DNA of 64,000 nucleotides, taken from CAWBVG01 sp963792175. GTDB lineage: Bacteria; Acidobacteriota; Vicinamibacteria; Vicinamibacterales; CAVVIG01. This document shows, one piece after another, positions 19,454 through 28,824 of the stretch; position 1 is the stretch's first letter; each line of letters begins with the position of its first letter. The DNA lies in contig CAWBVG010000039.1 of the NCBI GenBank assembly GCA_963792175.1, forward strand, positions 248,001 through 312,000. The letters run 5' to 3'. The position numbers and the translations under genes were made by a program. The notes under the pieces were generated by a model. It saw nothing but the letters and a program-made list of their open reading frames with translations, searched no databases and was not told the DNA's origin.

Positions 19454-20683
19454 TCACACGCCGTGTCCGTATCCGACGGTCTCGACGTGGTGCGGGTTGG
19501 ACGCGGCCGACGCGGCGTCGGGCGTCCGCACGCGCTCGATGATGCGGCGGAGGTCGTTGTCGGCGATCGCCTTGCGGTGTTCACCGAGCGTGATCACCGC
19601 GCGATAGACCGCGTCGATCTCGGTGCCGGCGAGCGTGAAACCGAGCGCCTCGCACCGCGACTGCACCGCGTGACGTCCGGAATGGCGCCCGAGCACCAGC
19701 CGTGAGCTGATCGACTGCCCGACGTCCTCCGGGCGCATGATCTCGTAGGTCCGCGCGTCCTTGAGCACGCCGTCCTGGTGGATGCCGGCTTCGTGGGCGA
19801 ACGCGTTGCGGCCGACGATGGCCTTGTTCGCCTGGACCGGCTCGCTCGTGAGCGACGACAGGAGCTGGCTCGACGCGAACAGCCCCTCGGACTTGATCCC
19901 CGTGTCGTACGGCAGACGGTCCTGGCGGACGCGCAGCGCCATCACGAGCTCTTCGAGCGACGCGTTGCCGGCGCGTTCGCCGATCCCGTTGATCGAGCAC
20001 TCCACCTGACGGACGCCGCCCTGGATGGCGGCGAGGCTGTTCGCGACCGCCAGCCCGAGATCGTTGTGGCAGTGCGCGCTGAACACGGCGCGATCGGCGT
20101 TCGGCACGCGGCCGATGATCGCGGCGAAGAAGTCGCGCGTCTCATCGGGCGTCGCGTAGCCAACGGTGTCCGGCAGGTTGACCGTGGTGCAGCCGGCGGC
20201 GATGACGGCCTCGATCACGCGGCACAGGAAATCGCGATCGCTGCGCGTGGCGTCTTCGGCGGAAAACTCGACGTCGTCCGTGAAGCGGCGCGCCAGCGTG
20301 ACGGCGTCGACCGCGGACTGCAGGCACTCGTCGCGCGAGATGCGGAGCTTGGCGCTGAGGTGGAGATCCGATGTCGCGAGGAACGTGTGGATCCGCGAGC
20401 GCTGGGCCGGCGTGAGCGCCCGGGCGGCTTCCTCGATGTCCTGACGGCGGGTCCGTGCCAGCGCGGCGATGACCGGCCGCCGCACGCCGACCGCAATCTG
20501 CCGAACCGCCTCCGAATCGGCCGGCGAGGCGATGGGGAAGCCGGCCTCGATGATGTCCACCCCCAGGGCGTCGAGCGAGTGCGCCATCGCCAGCTTCGAG
20601 GCCACGTCCATCGAGAAACCGGGGGCCTGTTCGCCGTCGCGCAGCGTGGTATCGAAGACGGTGACGCGGGGGGGAGTGCTCAT
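19454..20683 (-). CDS. leuA: 2-isopropylmalate synthase without regulatory domain
   Basis: The enzyme condenses acetyl-CoA with 2-oxoisovalerate, the first step of leucine synthesis. The catalytic TIM barrel is complete: VFDTTLRDGEQAPGFSM (substrate and metal site), VNLPDTVGYATPDE, FSAHCHNDLGLAVANS (metal ligands) and INGIGERAGNASLEE, then the HEAGIHQDGVLK segment that closes the catalytic site. The protein stops at 409 residues, about 100 short of standard LeuA, and the C-terminal leucine-binding dimer domain is absent. Only 130 bases separate its end from the kinase gene, so no detached domain can follow. It is divergent from the LysR gene. Related homocitrate or citramalate synthases are possible, but the adjacent leuC and leuD favour LeuA. 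Confidence 0.88.
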   Translation of the reverse strand: MSTPPRVTVFDTTLRDGEQAPGFSMDVASKLAMAHSLDALGVDIIEAGFPIASPADSEAVRQIAVGVRRPVIAALARTRRQDIEEAARALTPAQRSRIHTFLATSDLHLSAKLRISRDECLQSAVDAVTLARRFTDDVEFSAEDATRSDRDFLCRVIEAVIAAGCTTVNLPDTVGYATPDETRDFFAAIIGRVPNADRAVFSAHCHNDLGLAVANSLAAIQGGVRQVECSINGIGERAGNASLEELVMALRVRQDRLPYDTGIKSEGLFASSQLLSSLTSEPVQANKAIVGRNAFAHEAGIHQDGVLKDARTYEIMRPEDVGQSISSRLVLGRHSGRHAVQSRCEALGFTLAGTEIDAVYRAVITLGEHRKAIADNDLRRIIERVRTPDAASAASNPHHVETVGYGHGV

Positions 20684-20741
20684 GACTCCTGTTGTAGCGG
20701 CCGGGGTGCCTAGAAGTCAAAGTGATAATAATTAATGAAGA

Positions 20742-20756
20742 ATAACGGGTTGTTAT
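20742..20756. promoter_or_regulatory. LysR-type T-N11-A box
   Basis: ATAACGGGTTGTTAT is a perfect 5-bp inverted repeat with a T-N11-A core, the usual LysR-type binding site. It lies 28 bases before the LysR start and 59 bases before the divergent leuA start, in an unusually AT-rich stretch (20,719-20,757). Confidence 0.7.
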
Positions 20757-20784
20757 ACACTGCCCGCGACGTTTTCCCCCGCGC

Positions 20785-21675
20785 ATGGACCTGAGCGCCC
20801 TGAAGATCTTCCTGGCGGTCGCGCACGAGCGCAGTTTTTCCCGTGCGGCGGCCAAGGTGCACCGGACGCAGCCGGCGGTCAGCCAGGCCGTGCGGCGCCT
20901 CGAGATCGAGCTGGGCGAACAGCTGTTCGACCGCTCGTCGAAGAACGGCACGCTGACCGAGGCGGGCCGGATGCTCCAGAACTACGGGCAGCGGCTGGTG
21001 CGGCTTGCCGAGGAGACCGAGTCGGCGGTCCGCGACCTTCGCGACTTGCGCCGCGGCCGGGTCCTCATCGGCGCCAACGAGGCGGCCGTGCACACGCTGC
21101 TGCCGCTGATCGTGCGCTTCCGCCAGCGCTTCGCCGACATCGCGATCGACGTGCGCCGCGTTCCGGCCCGTCAGATCGCCGTTGAAGTCCAGCAGGGCAG
21201 TCTCGACTTCGGAGCGCTGACGTTCCATCCGGCGGAGGAGGGCCTGCTCGAAGTGCCGGTCGGCAGCGACGAGCTCGTCCTGCTGTTACCGCCGTCGCAC
21301 CCCCTGGCCAACCGCCGGCAGGTGGCGATGGACGACATCGCCCAGGAACCGGTGGTGGCCCACAACGATCCGTCGCCGGCGCGCGAGCGCGTGCTGCGGC
21401 TCTTCGAGGAGCACCACATTCCGCTGAAGATGGTGATCTCGCTGCCGAGCCTCGACGGCATCAAGCGGGCGGTCGAGTTGAAGCTCGGCGTCGCGCTGCT
21501 GCCGCGCCGCTGCGCCGTCACGGAAATCGCGCACGGGCGGCTGGTCGCCGTGCCGATCGCCGGCGTGTCGCGGAAACGTCAGGTCATGCTGGTCTGCCGG
21601 AAGGCACACCGATCCCACGCCGCGGATGCGTTTCTGTTGGTGGCGCAGGAAAAGAAACCTGCGGCGACTAGCTAA
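20785..21675 (+). CDS. LysR-family regulator, probably of leucine synthesis
   Basis: The 296-residue protein has the N-terminal winged helix-turn-helix (FLAVAHERSFSRAAAKVHRT, TQPAVSQAVRRLEIELG) and the LysR substrate-binding domain (VLIGANEAAVHTLLPLI, ELVLLLPPSHPLANRR, VELKLGVALLPRR). It is divergent from leuA and shares a 101-base gap holding a T-N11-A box. LysR proteins usually repress themselves and activate the divergent gene when bound to a pathway metabolite. By analogy with LeuO/IlvY-type regulators it may sense a branched-chain intermediate, but the ligand is not shown. It converges with leuD. Confidence 0.92.
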   Translation: MDLSALKIFLAVAHERSFSRAAAKVHRTQPAVSQAVRRLEIELGEQLFDRSSKNGTLTEAGRMLQNYGQRLVRLAEETESAVRDLRDLRRGRVLIGANEAAVHTLLPLIVRFRQRFADIAIDVRRVPARQIAVEVQQGSLDFGALTFHPAEEGLLEVPVGSDELVLLLPPSHPLANRRQVAMDDIAQEPVVAHNDPSPARERVLRLFEEHHIPLKMVISLPSLDGIKRAVELKLGVALLPRRCAVTEIAHGRLVAVPIAGVSRKRQVMLVCRKAHRSHAADAFLLVAQEKKPAATS

Positions 21676-21726
21676 TTCGTGAAGGGACGTCCTTGGTATC
21701 GTAGCGGGCTAGAATCCGCTGAATAG

Positions 21727-22345
21727 CTAGAAGCCCCGAATGTAAGGCAACCGCGCCGCGACGGCCTTCACTTCCTCGAATCGGTCCAGCAGCATCGCCG
21801 TCGGATTCCACTGACCGGAGACGAACGCGTCGCGCAGTGCTCTCGGTACCGACGCCTCGAGCCGGAGCGATCCGGCAGTGATGGCGCCCGACCCGATGTC
21901 CGCGGTGATCGTCGACTTCAGGGGTGCGCTCCACCAGCGTCTGCAGCTGGTTCACGGCCTCGCGGTCCGCGACGAAACAGGGCAGCCCGATCACCGCCGC
22001 GTTCCCCTGAAAGATCTCCGAGAACGATTCGCCGATGACAGCCCCGAAGCCCGCACGGGCGATGCCCTGCGGCGCGTGTTCCCGGGACGAACCGCAACCG
22101 AAGTTGGCGTTGACGATCAGGATCGACGCACCTGTGTAGCGCGGGTCGTTGAACGGGTGTGCCGGATCCGCCGCGCGATCGTCTTCGAACACGTGGCGCT
22201 CGAGCCCTTCGAACGATACGGACACCAGAAACCGCGCCGGCATGATGCGATCGGTGTCGATGTCGTTCCCGCGTACCGGCAGCCCGCGGCCGCTGACGCT
22301 CAGGATCGCCTGAGAGTTGAGACTTGAGCCTTGAGAGTTGTTCAT
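21727..22345 (-). CDS. leuD: 3-isopropylmalate dehydratase small subunit (frameshift near 21,915)
   Basis: LeuD pairs with LeuC to isomerise 2- to 3-isopropylmalate. The small-subunit swivel domain is recognised by GNDIDTDRIMPARFL, then LIVNANFGCGSSREHAPQ, and the helix GFGAVIGESFSEIFQGNA. After ERTPEV the sense frame changes near 21,915, and the normal C-terminus (WNPTAMLLDRFEE, ending LPYIRGF) follows in another frame to the stop at 21727. The start ATG 22345 overlaps the leuC stop (ATGA), so translation of the two subunits is coupled. Total length fits the family at about 205 residues. Confidence 0.9.
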
Positions 22346-23731
22346 GCCGGTACCGCCTCGAGCACGGTTCGGACGTCGACCACCTCGCCGGCAATCGCCG
22401 CGGCGGCGACCATCGCCGGGCTCATCAGCAGCGTCCGGCCGGTGGGGCTGCCCTGGCGCCCCTTGAAGTTGCGGTTCGACGACGAGGCGCAGACCTGGCG
22501 TCCTTCGAGCCGGTCGGGATTCATCCCGAGACACATCGAGCAGCCGGCGCCGCGCCATTCGAAGCCGGCCTGCCTGAACACCTGGTCGAGTCCCCGCGCT
22601 TCGGCCGCCCGGCTGATCGCCTGCGATCCCGGCACCACCAGCGCGGTGACGTGCTTGGCGACGCGGTGGCCGCGTACGAGCCGCGCGGCTTCTTCGAGGT
22701 CCGACAGCCGTCCGTTCGTGCAGGAGCCGATGAACGCCACATCGATTTTCGTGCCGGTCACGCGCCGCCCCGGGGTGAAGCCCATGAAGGCAAACGCCTC
22801 GTCAGCCGGGTCGCCGGCGATCGGCTCGCTGACGCCGACCGACTGGCCCGGGTTGATGCCCCACGTGACCGTCGGCTCGATGCTCGCGGCGTCGAAGCGT
22901 GACGCGATCGTCGTAGCGCGCATCAGCGTCCGACGCCATCTGGCGCCACCAGTGGACCGCGCGTTCGAAGGCGTCGCCAGCCGGCGCGAACGGCCGCCCG
23001 CGCAGGTAGGCGAACGTCGTCTCGTCGGGATTGACATAACCGACGCGAGCCCCGCCCTCGATCGACATGTTGCAGATGGTGAGCCGCTCGTCAATCGTCA
23101 TCGCGTCCAGCGTGGTGCCGCCGTACTCGTAGGCGAAGCCGACGCCGCCCTGCACACCGAGCCGGCGGATGATCGTCAGGATGACGTCCTTCGCGTAAAC
23201 GCCCGGATTCAGCCGGCCGTTGACCTCGATCCGGCGCACCTTCAACGGATCGAGCGCCAGGCACTGCGACGCCAGCACGTCGCGCACCTGCGATGTGCCG
23301 ATGCCGAACGCGATGGCCCCCAGGGCCCCGTGCGTCGACGTGTGGCTGTCGCCGCACGCGATCGTCATGCCGGGCTGCGTCAGGCCGAGCTCCGGGCCGA
23401 TCACGTGCACGATGCCCTGGTTGTCGGCGTCCAGCATCCACAGCGGAATGCCCGCGTCGCGGCAGTTGCGCTCGAGCGACGCGGTCATCTCCTCGGCCAT
23501 CAGATCGAGGAACGGACGTTTCTGCGGTGTCGTCGGCACGATGTGATCGAGCGTCGCGAACGTGCGCCCGGGAAATGCGACGCGCCATCCATGCTGGCGC
23601 AGCATGTCGAACGCCTGAGGTGTCGTGACTTCGTGAATAAGGTGTAAGCCGACGAACAGCTGTGTCTGTCCGCTCGCGAGTCTGCGGACCGCGTGCGCGT
23701 TCCAGACTTTATGAAAAAGTGTGTCTGCCAT
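22342..23731 (-). CDS. leuC: 3-isopropylmalate dehydratase large subunit (frameshift near 22,925)
   Basis: LeuC is the Fe-S aconitase-like subunit. Visible hallmarks are the start DTLFHKVWNAHAV, the substrate region HEVTTPQAFDMLR, the active-site motif CGDSHTSTHGALGAIAFGIG, and the [4Fe-4S] cysteines in FIGSCTNGRLSDLE and GCSMCLGMNPD. The frame breaks near 22,925, between FERAVHWW and the segment RATTIASRFDAASIEP; total length of about 463 codons is normal. leuC is first in the leuC-leuD pair. leuB is not in the window. The S8 protease gene starts 46 bases away on the other strand. Confidence 0.92.
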
Positions 23732-23777
23732 GGCATTCCGCGCCGGGCCGTCGGCGTCCACCAGCTAGAATACAACG

Positions 23778-25422
23778 ATGTCGAGTCTCGCGCGTCCGGC
23801 TGGCGATCGCGACGTGCCTGGCCGCCGCCGGTCTCGTGCTCGACCTCCGCGGTCAAACCGCCGTCAGCCCGCGCCAGATCCTCGACATCGGACTCTCGGG
23901 CGTCGATGCCGGCGTGATCGGCGGTGAATCTCATACGCCCGGATCCGCGGAGACGCGGAAGCGCGTGCGGCTCGCCAAGGCCCTCAGCGCGGATCGCGTC
24001 AATGCCGCGGGCATCCGCTACGCCTCCGGCCGAGTCATCGTCAAGTTCCGGGACCAGACGGAGATGGCGCGCCGTCTCGACGCGGTCCGATCGGCGTCGA
24101 AGAACGGTGCCATCGCCCCTCGCGCTCAGCATGCGGACTTCGACATCGTGACCGTCGATCCCGCTGAAGATCCCGCGACCGTCGCGCAGGCGCTCGACGA
24201 GGATCCCGGCGTGGAATACGCCCAGGTCGTGCATCGAATGCGCGCGCTGTTCGTCCCCAACGATCCGCTGTATGGGACGCTCCAGTGGAACCTGCCGATG
24301 ATCAACATGGAGAAGGCCTGGGACATCCAGCCTCAGGCGGGCTCCTCGATCATCGTCGCCGTCCTCGATACCGGTGTCGCCTACAAGAACGCGACGCTGG
24401 ACGTCACGCTCAAGAGCTTCACGGACGATGACGGCGTCCGCTATCCCGCGCTCGGACGGCAATTGATTCCCTACTCGGCGGCGCCGCAGCTCGTCGCGTC
24501 CGGTCAGTCGTCGCGGATCGTCGCCCCGCACGACTTCATCTGGAACGATGGACGCGACGCGCTCGATTTCAGCGGCCACGGCACGCATGTCAGCGGCACG
24601 ATCGGCCAGCTGACGAACGACGGCATCGGGACCGCGGGTGTGGCGTTCAACGTCCGGCTGATGCCGGTCAAGGTGCTCGCCAGCGAGTGGGACGTCATCT
24701 TTGGCGGGTCGCCGGACGAGGGCGGCACCGACGACCAGATCGCGCGCGGGATTCGCTACGCGGCCGACAACGGCGCGAAGATCCTCAACATGAGCCTCGG
24801 GGGCTCCGGTCCACCCAACTGCGCGGCCCTGCCGAACAACCCCGACTGCTCGCCGGTCATCGAGGCCGCGCTGCGGTACGCGGTCGGCAAGGGCTGCTTC
24901 GTGGTCGTGGCCGGCGGAAACGAGTTCGAGGACACGGTGCCGTTCTACGGGAAGAATCCCACGAGCGTCATCGCGGAGATCGCGTCGCGCATCAAAGGCG
25001 TCGTGTCGGTGGCGGCCGTCGACCCGGCCAAGGGCCACGCGTACTACTCGAGCACCGGCAGCTACATCGAGCTGGCGGCGCCTGGCGGATCGGAGCGCGG
25101 CTTCTCGAACTCCGGCTTCATCCGGCAGCAGACGTTCGACTTCGATCGGACGGACACGTTTCTGCTGCCGCCCTCGCGGTACATTCCGCCGCGATTCGAC
25201 ATCTTTGGCTACATCGGCTACATCGGCACGTCGATGGCCACGCCGCACGTCGCCGGCGTCGCGGCGATGATCATGCAGCAGGGCGTGACCGATCCCGCGG
25301 CGATTGAGGATCTGCTGGAGCGGACCGCCGTCGATCTGGGCGCGCCTGGCCGCGACGACACGTTTGGGTTCGGACTGGTCGATGCGCGCGCGGCGCTGAG
25401 AGGGCTGGGGCTCGCGAAGTGA
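23778..25422 (+). CDS. Secreted subtilisin-like (S8) serine protease
   Basis: A signal peptide (RLAIATCLAAAGLVL) precedes an inhibitor-like propeptide (GRVIVKFRDQTEMARRL, VEYAQVVHRM) and a subtilase catalytic domain. The triad is intact: Asp in IIVAVLDTGVAY (near 24,367), His in FSGHGTHVSGT (near 24,577) and Ser in IGTSMATPHVAGVAA (near 25,230). The oxyanion Asn lies in VVVAGGNEFED. ATG 23778 is the best start but is one frame away from the signal peptide, so a base is lost or gained near 23,795. The protein probably acts outside the cell or in the periplasm. It overlaps the next gene (GTGA), which encodes an outer-membrane barrel. Confidence 0.9.
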
Positions 25423-26112
25423 AGGCCGCGACGACCGCGATCCTCCTGGCGCTCGGGTTCGCGTCTCCCGCGGCGGCACAGACGCCGACCCGGCCGCCAG
25501 CCCGTCCGGCGCCGCGCCGCGTGCTGCCGCCGCTGCCAGCCGAGCCGCCGATTTCGTTCCGGCCGTACGTCGATGGGCGCGGAAAATGCGTTCGCGGCGG
25601 TTGAAACATTCAAGGCGATTTTCGGGAAGTCGTACGCGCCGTTTTTCGGTGGCGGCCTCCAGGTGACCTTTCACGGCAAGTACTACGTCGAGGTCGGCGC
25701 GTCGCGCTTCCAGCAGACCGGTCAGCGCGCGTTTCGCGCCAACGGGGAGAACTTCGGTCTCGGCATTCCGCTCACAGCCAGCATCACGCCGCTCGAGATC
25801 ACGGCCGGTTACAGATTCAGACCGCGGAGCATGCCGAGCGTTCGACCCTACCTGGGCGCGGGCCTCACGTCGTACGCCTACGAGGAAAAGTCGAATTTCG
25901 ACGAACCGGGCGAGGGCCTGACGACCCGCGGTACGGGCCTCGTCGGCGTGGGCGGCGTCGAGTTCCGCGTCCACAAGTATGTGGGCATCAGCGCCGACGG
26001 GGCGGTCGCGCACGTCACCGGGATCCTGGGTCAGGCGGGCATTTCAAAAGACATCGGCGAATCGAATCTGGGCGGTATTTCGGCGCGGATCAGGCTCATC
26101 ATCGGCCGGTGA
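25419..26112 (+). CDS. Outer-membrane beta-barrel protein (frameshift near 25,590)
   Basis: The GTG at 25419 overlaps the protease stop. A signal peptide (TAILLALGFASPAAAQ) and a Pro-rich spacer are followed by strands of an eight-stranded barrel: GGGLQVTFHGKYYVEVG, ITAGYRFRPRS, VRPYLGAGLTSYAYEE and a closing strand SARIRLIIG. The sense frame changes near 25,590, between SFRPYVDGRG and FAAVETFKAIFG. The barrel is of the OmpA/OmpW-like outer-membrane class. Its coupling to the subtilase suggests a joint envelope function, for example surface display or processing; this is inferred from order only. Confidence 0.75.
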
Positions 26113-26128
26113 TATCATCACTTAAGTG
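26110..26128. promoter_or_regulatory. Candidate operator: two abutting palindromes
   Basis: TGATATCA (26110-26117) and the perfect 10-bp palindrome CACTTAAGTG (26119-26128) lie next to each other and cover the GTG start of the next gene. The position, directly ahead of a metal-transport gene group, suggests a metalloregulator site; no regulator gene is adjacent. Confidence 0.4.
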
Positions 26129-26491
26129 ACTGGCAAGTGGAGGGATCGTCGGGCGCTCGTCAGCGTCGCGTTCTACGCCCTCTTTCTCTTCACGACGCAG
26201 TTCGAACACCACGACCTTCTCTGTCACCTCCGCACCCCCCAGCACTGTTCCGCCTGCACGTCGAGCATCGTCGGCGCCGGCGTGGATGTCCTGACGGCCC
26301 CGGGTGCAACGCATCTCGACGATGCGGGCAGGGCCTTCGGTTTCGAACTCCCGAACGGCGGCGTCCTGCTGCCGGTGCGGAGCACCGGTCGACTCGCCTC
26401 CCGTCGCACGGTAACCAATCCTCAAGATGAATCGCGCGGTCCGAGTCGGACCGCCGACGCGGGGCTCAATGCCCCGCGCGACGCCAATTAG
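26126..26491 (+). CDS. Small membrane protein with a Cys/His cluster
   Basis: The 121-residue protein has one hydrophobic N-terminal segment (LVSVAFYALFLFTTQF) followed by a cluster that could bind a metal ion: HHDLLCHLRTPQHCSAC. The rest is low in structure. I do not recognise a family. It is the first gene of a same-strand run that leads to a metal ABC transporter, and its start codon sits inside a palindrome. A role in periplasmic metal handling is plausible but unproven. Confidence 0.6.
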   Translation: MTGKWRDRRALVSVAFYALFLFTTQFEHHDLLCHLRTPQHCSACTSSIVGAGVDVLTAPGATHLDDAGRAFGFELPNGGVLLPVRSTGRLASRRTVTNPQDESRGPSRTADAGLNAPRDAN

Positions 26492-26505
26492 TTCTTGGAG
26501 GAGCC

Positions 26506-27846
26506 ATGCGGAATGCGTGTGCATGGGTGGCGGCGGCAGGTCTTCTTGTCGGCAGCGCATCTTCCGCGTCAGCGCAGGAGGCGGCCGCCGTGCGACAGGA
26601 GATCGATCAGCTTCGCCGCGATTTTGAGACGTTGAAACAGCAGTACGGGGATCGCCTGACGGCGCTGGAGTCGAAGCTGGCCGCGGTGGAGGGCGCCGCG
26701 CCGGCGGCGGGGCAGCCGCCAGCAGCCCCGCCGGCCGCGGCGCAGCCGCCCGCGACCCAGCCGCCCGCAACGCCGCCCGCCGCCGAGGTGCCTTCGGGCG
26801 CAGCGGGCGCGGGCGGGCCGACCGGCGCGTTGCCGGTCTACGGCTCAACGGTCGGCGGCGCGAAGGTCTTCAATCCGGACATTGCGGTCATCGGTGATTT
26901 CCTCGGGGCCGCGGGCCACAATTCCGTCAATCCCCAGCCGGCGTTCGAGATGCACGAGTCGGAAGCGTCGTTTCAAGCCGTCGTCGATCCGTATGCCCGC
27001 GCCGACTTCTTCCTGTCGTTCGGCGAGGAGGGCGTCACCCTCGAGGAAGGCTACGCCACCTTGACGGCGCTGCCGGGCGGTCTGCTGACAAAGGTCGGAA
27101 AGATGCGGGCCGCGTTCGGCAAGGTCAACACGATGCACAACCACGTGCTGCCGTGGACCGATCGGCCGCTTGTCAACCTGAACCTCGTCGGCGGTGAAGA
27201 CGGCATCGACGACGCGGGCATCTCGGTGGCACGGCTGATTCCGAATCCCTGGCTGTTCCTCGAAGCCACCGGTCAGGTCTATCGAGGCGATTCGGACGAG
27301 CTCTTCCATTCGAGCGAGCCCAGCGATCTGGCCTACGTCGGTCACCTGCGCGCGTACCAGGACATCACCGAAAACAGCAACATCGACTTCGGGTTCTCGG
27401 CGGCGCGAGGCCACAACTTCGCCGGCATTGTCGACGGCCTGGACCGCGGCCGCTTCACCACGACGCTGTACGGCATCGATGCGACGTTCAAATGGAAGCC
27501 GTTGTCGCGATCGATCTATCACTCGTTCACCGGGCGCACCGAGTGGGTCTGGAGCCGGCGCGAACAGTTCGACGGGACACAGGCGACGTGGGGCGCGTAT
27601 CTCTCGGGCGACTACCAGGTGGCACGGCGCTGGTTTGTCGGCGGGCGCCTGGACCGTTCCGGCGTGGCGAACGACGCGTCGCTCGTGGACACCGGCGGAA
27701 GCTTCGTCGTGACCTACTGGCCGAGCGAATTCAGTCAGGTGCGCGCACAGTACCAGCGCACCAATTACGGGATCGGTTCGTCGGCCGACCAGTTTTTGTT
27801 TCAGTTTCAGTTCGCGATCGGAGCGCACGGTGCGCATCCGTTTTGA
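26506..27846 (+). CDS. Porin-like outer-membrane protein with coiled-coil N-terminus
   Basis: The 446-residue protein starts after a strong GGAGGAG and has a signal peptide (residues 1-23). A short coiled coil (VRQEIDQLRRDFETLKQQYG) and a Pro/Ala-rich linker precede a beta-rich body with many aromatic-ended strands: DPYARADFFLSFGEEGV, EEGYATLTALPGGLL and the last strand FLFQFQFAIGAH. The layout resembles trimeric porins with a periplasmic coiled coil. Its place directly before a zinc/manganese-type binding protein suggests it admits the metal or a metal chelate. The frame is intact. Confidence 0.72.
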   Translation: MRNACAWVAAAGLLVGSASSASAQEAAAVRQEIDQLRRDFETLKQQYGDRLTALESKLAAVEGAAPAAGQPPAAPPAAAQPPATQPPATPPAAEVPSGAAGAGGPTGALPVYGSTVGGAKVFNPDIAVIGDFLGAAGHNSVNPQPAFEMHESEASFQAVVDPYARADFFLSFGEEGVTLEEGYATLTALPGGLLTKVGKMRAAFGKVNTMHNHVLPWTDRPLVNLNLVGGEDGIDDAGISVARLIPNPWLFLEATGQVYRGDSDELFHSSEPSDLAYVGHLRAYQDITENSNIDFGFSAARGHNFAGIVDGLDRGRFTTTLYGIDATFKWKPLSRSIYHSFTGRTEWVWSRREQFDGTQATWGAYLSGDYQVARRWFVGGRLDRSGVANDASLVDTGGSFVVTYWPSEFSQVRAQYQRTNYGIGSSADQFLFQFQFAIGAHGAHPF

Positions 27847-27855
27847 GGTCGCTCG

Positions 27856-27894
27856 TAGGGGCTAGGGGCTGGGGGCTAGGTACTGGGTACTAGG
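27856..27894 (+). repeat. TAGGGGC heptamer tract
   Basis: Three exact or near-exact units (TAGGGGC, TAGGGGC, TGGGGGC) and a further TAGG follow the porin-like gene. The tract ends only six bases before the next start codon, so the binding-protein gene has no evident Shine-Dalgarno. Confidence 0.8.
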
Positions 27895-27900
27895 TGACTT

Positions 27901-28824
27901 ATGAAACGACTATCACTCTTGACCGTTGCCGCGCTGATGGTTGCCGCGGCGGCGTCTGCGCAAAGCAAGCTCACCGTCATCACCAGCACGGAGGATCTCG
28001 CGTCGATCGGGCGTGAGGTCGGCGGCGATCGGATCTCGATCGAAGCGATGGCGCGAGGCTATCAGGATCCGCATTTCGTCGAGGCGAAGCCGAGCTTCAT
28101 CCTCAAGCTTCAGAAGGCCGACCTGCTGGTGGCGGTCGGACGCGAGCTCGAGATCGGCTGGCTGCCGCCGCTCATCCAGCAGAGCCGCAACTCGAAGATC
28201 CAGCCGGGCTCGCCGGGTTATCTGGACGCGTCGCTGGGTGCCGCGATTCTCGAGATTCCCACCGGCAACATCACGCGGGCGATGGGGGATGTCCACCCGC
28301 TGGGCAACCCGCACTACTGGATGGATCCCGAGAACGGGAAGCGCATCGCGAAACAGATCGCCGACAAGCTGTCGGAGATCCGGCCGGCGGATCGCGCGTA
28401 CTTCCAGCAGCGGCTGGCCGACTTCACCACGCGCCTCGACGCCGCGGAAAAGCGCTGGCTGGCGCAGATGGCGCCCTACAAGGGCACGAAAGTGGTGACC
28501 TATCACCGGTCGTTCCCGAACTTCGCCGAGCGCTTCGGCCTCGACATCGTCGGCTACGTCGAGCCGAAACCGGGGATTCCGCCGACGCCCCAGCACACGC
28601 TCGACCTCATCAACGAGATGAAGCGGCAGAACATCAAGATCATCCTGGTCGAGCCGTATTTCGATCTGAAGACGCCCAACGCCATCGGGCGGGACACCGG
28701 CGCGCAGGTCCTCGTCATGCCGCCGTCGGTGGGCGGCACGAAAGAGGTGACCGACTACTTCAAGTTGTTCGACTACGACATCAACCTGCTGGTCGAGGCG
28801 ATCAAGAAGAGCGGGGCGAAATAG
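27901..28824 (+). CDS. Metal ABC transporter substrate-binding protein (ZnuA-type)
   Basis: A signal peptide (residues 1-20) precedes a cluster A-I binding protein. The metal ligands expected in ZnuA/MntC-like proteins are visible: His in GYQDPHFVEAKPSF, His in PLGNPHYWMDPENG, His in VVTYHRSFPNFAE, and an acidic ligand near the C-terminus. The connecting long helix typical of the family is present. There is no His-rich loop between the first and second ligands, so a zinc-specific loop is missing; manganese or zinc are both possible. The permease gene overlaps its stop. Confidence 0.88.
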   Translation: MKRLSLLTVAALMVAAAASAQSKLTVITSTEDLASIGREVGGDRISIEAMARGYQDPHFVEAKPSFILKLQKADLLVAVGRELEIGWLPPLIQQSRNSKIQPGSPGYLDASLGAAILEIPTGNITRAMGDVHPLGNPHYWMDPENGKRIAKQIADKLSEIRPADRAYFQQRLADFTTRLDAAEKRWLAQMAPYKGTKVVTYHRSFPNFAERFGLDIVGYVEPKPGIPPTPQHTLDLINEMKRQNIKIILVEPYFDLKTPNAIGRDTGAQVLVMPPSVGGTKEVTDYFKLFDYDINLLVEAIKKSGAK

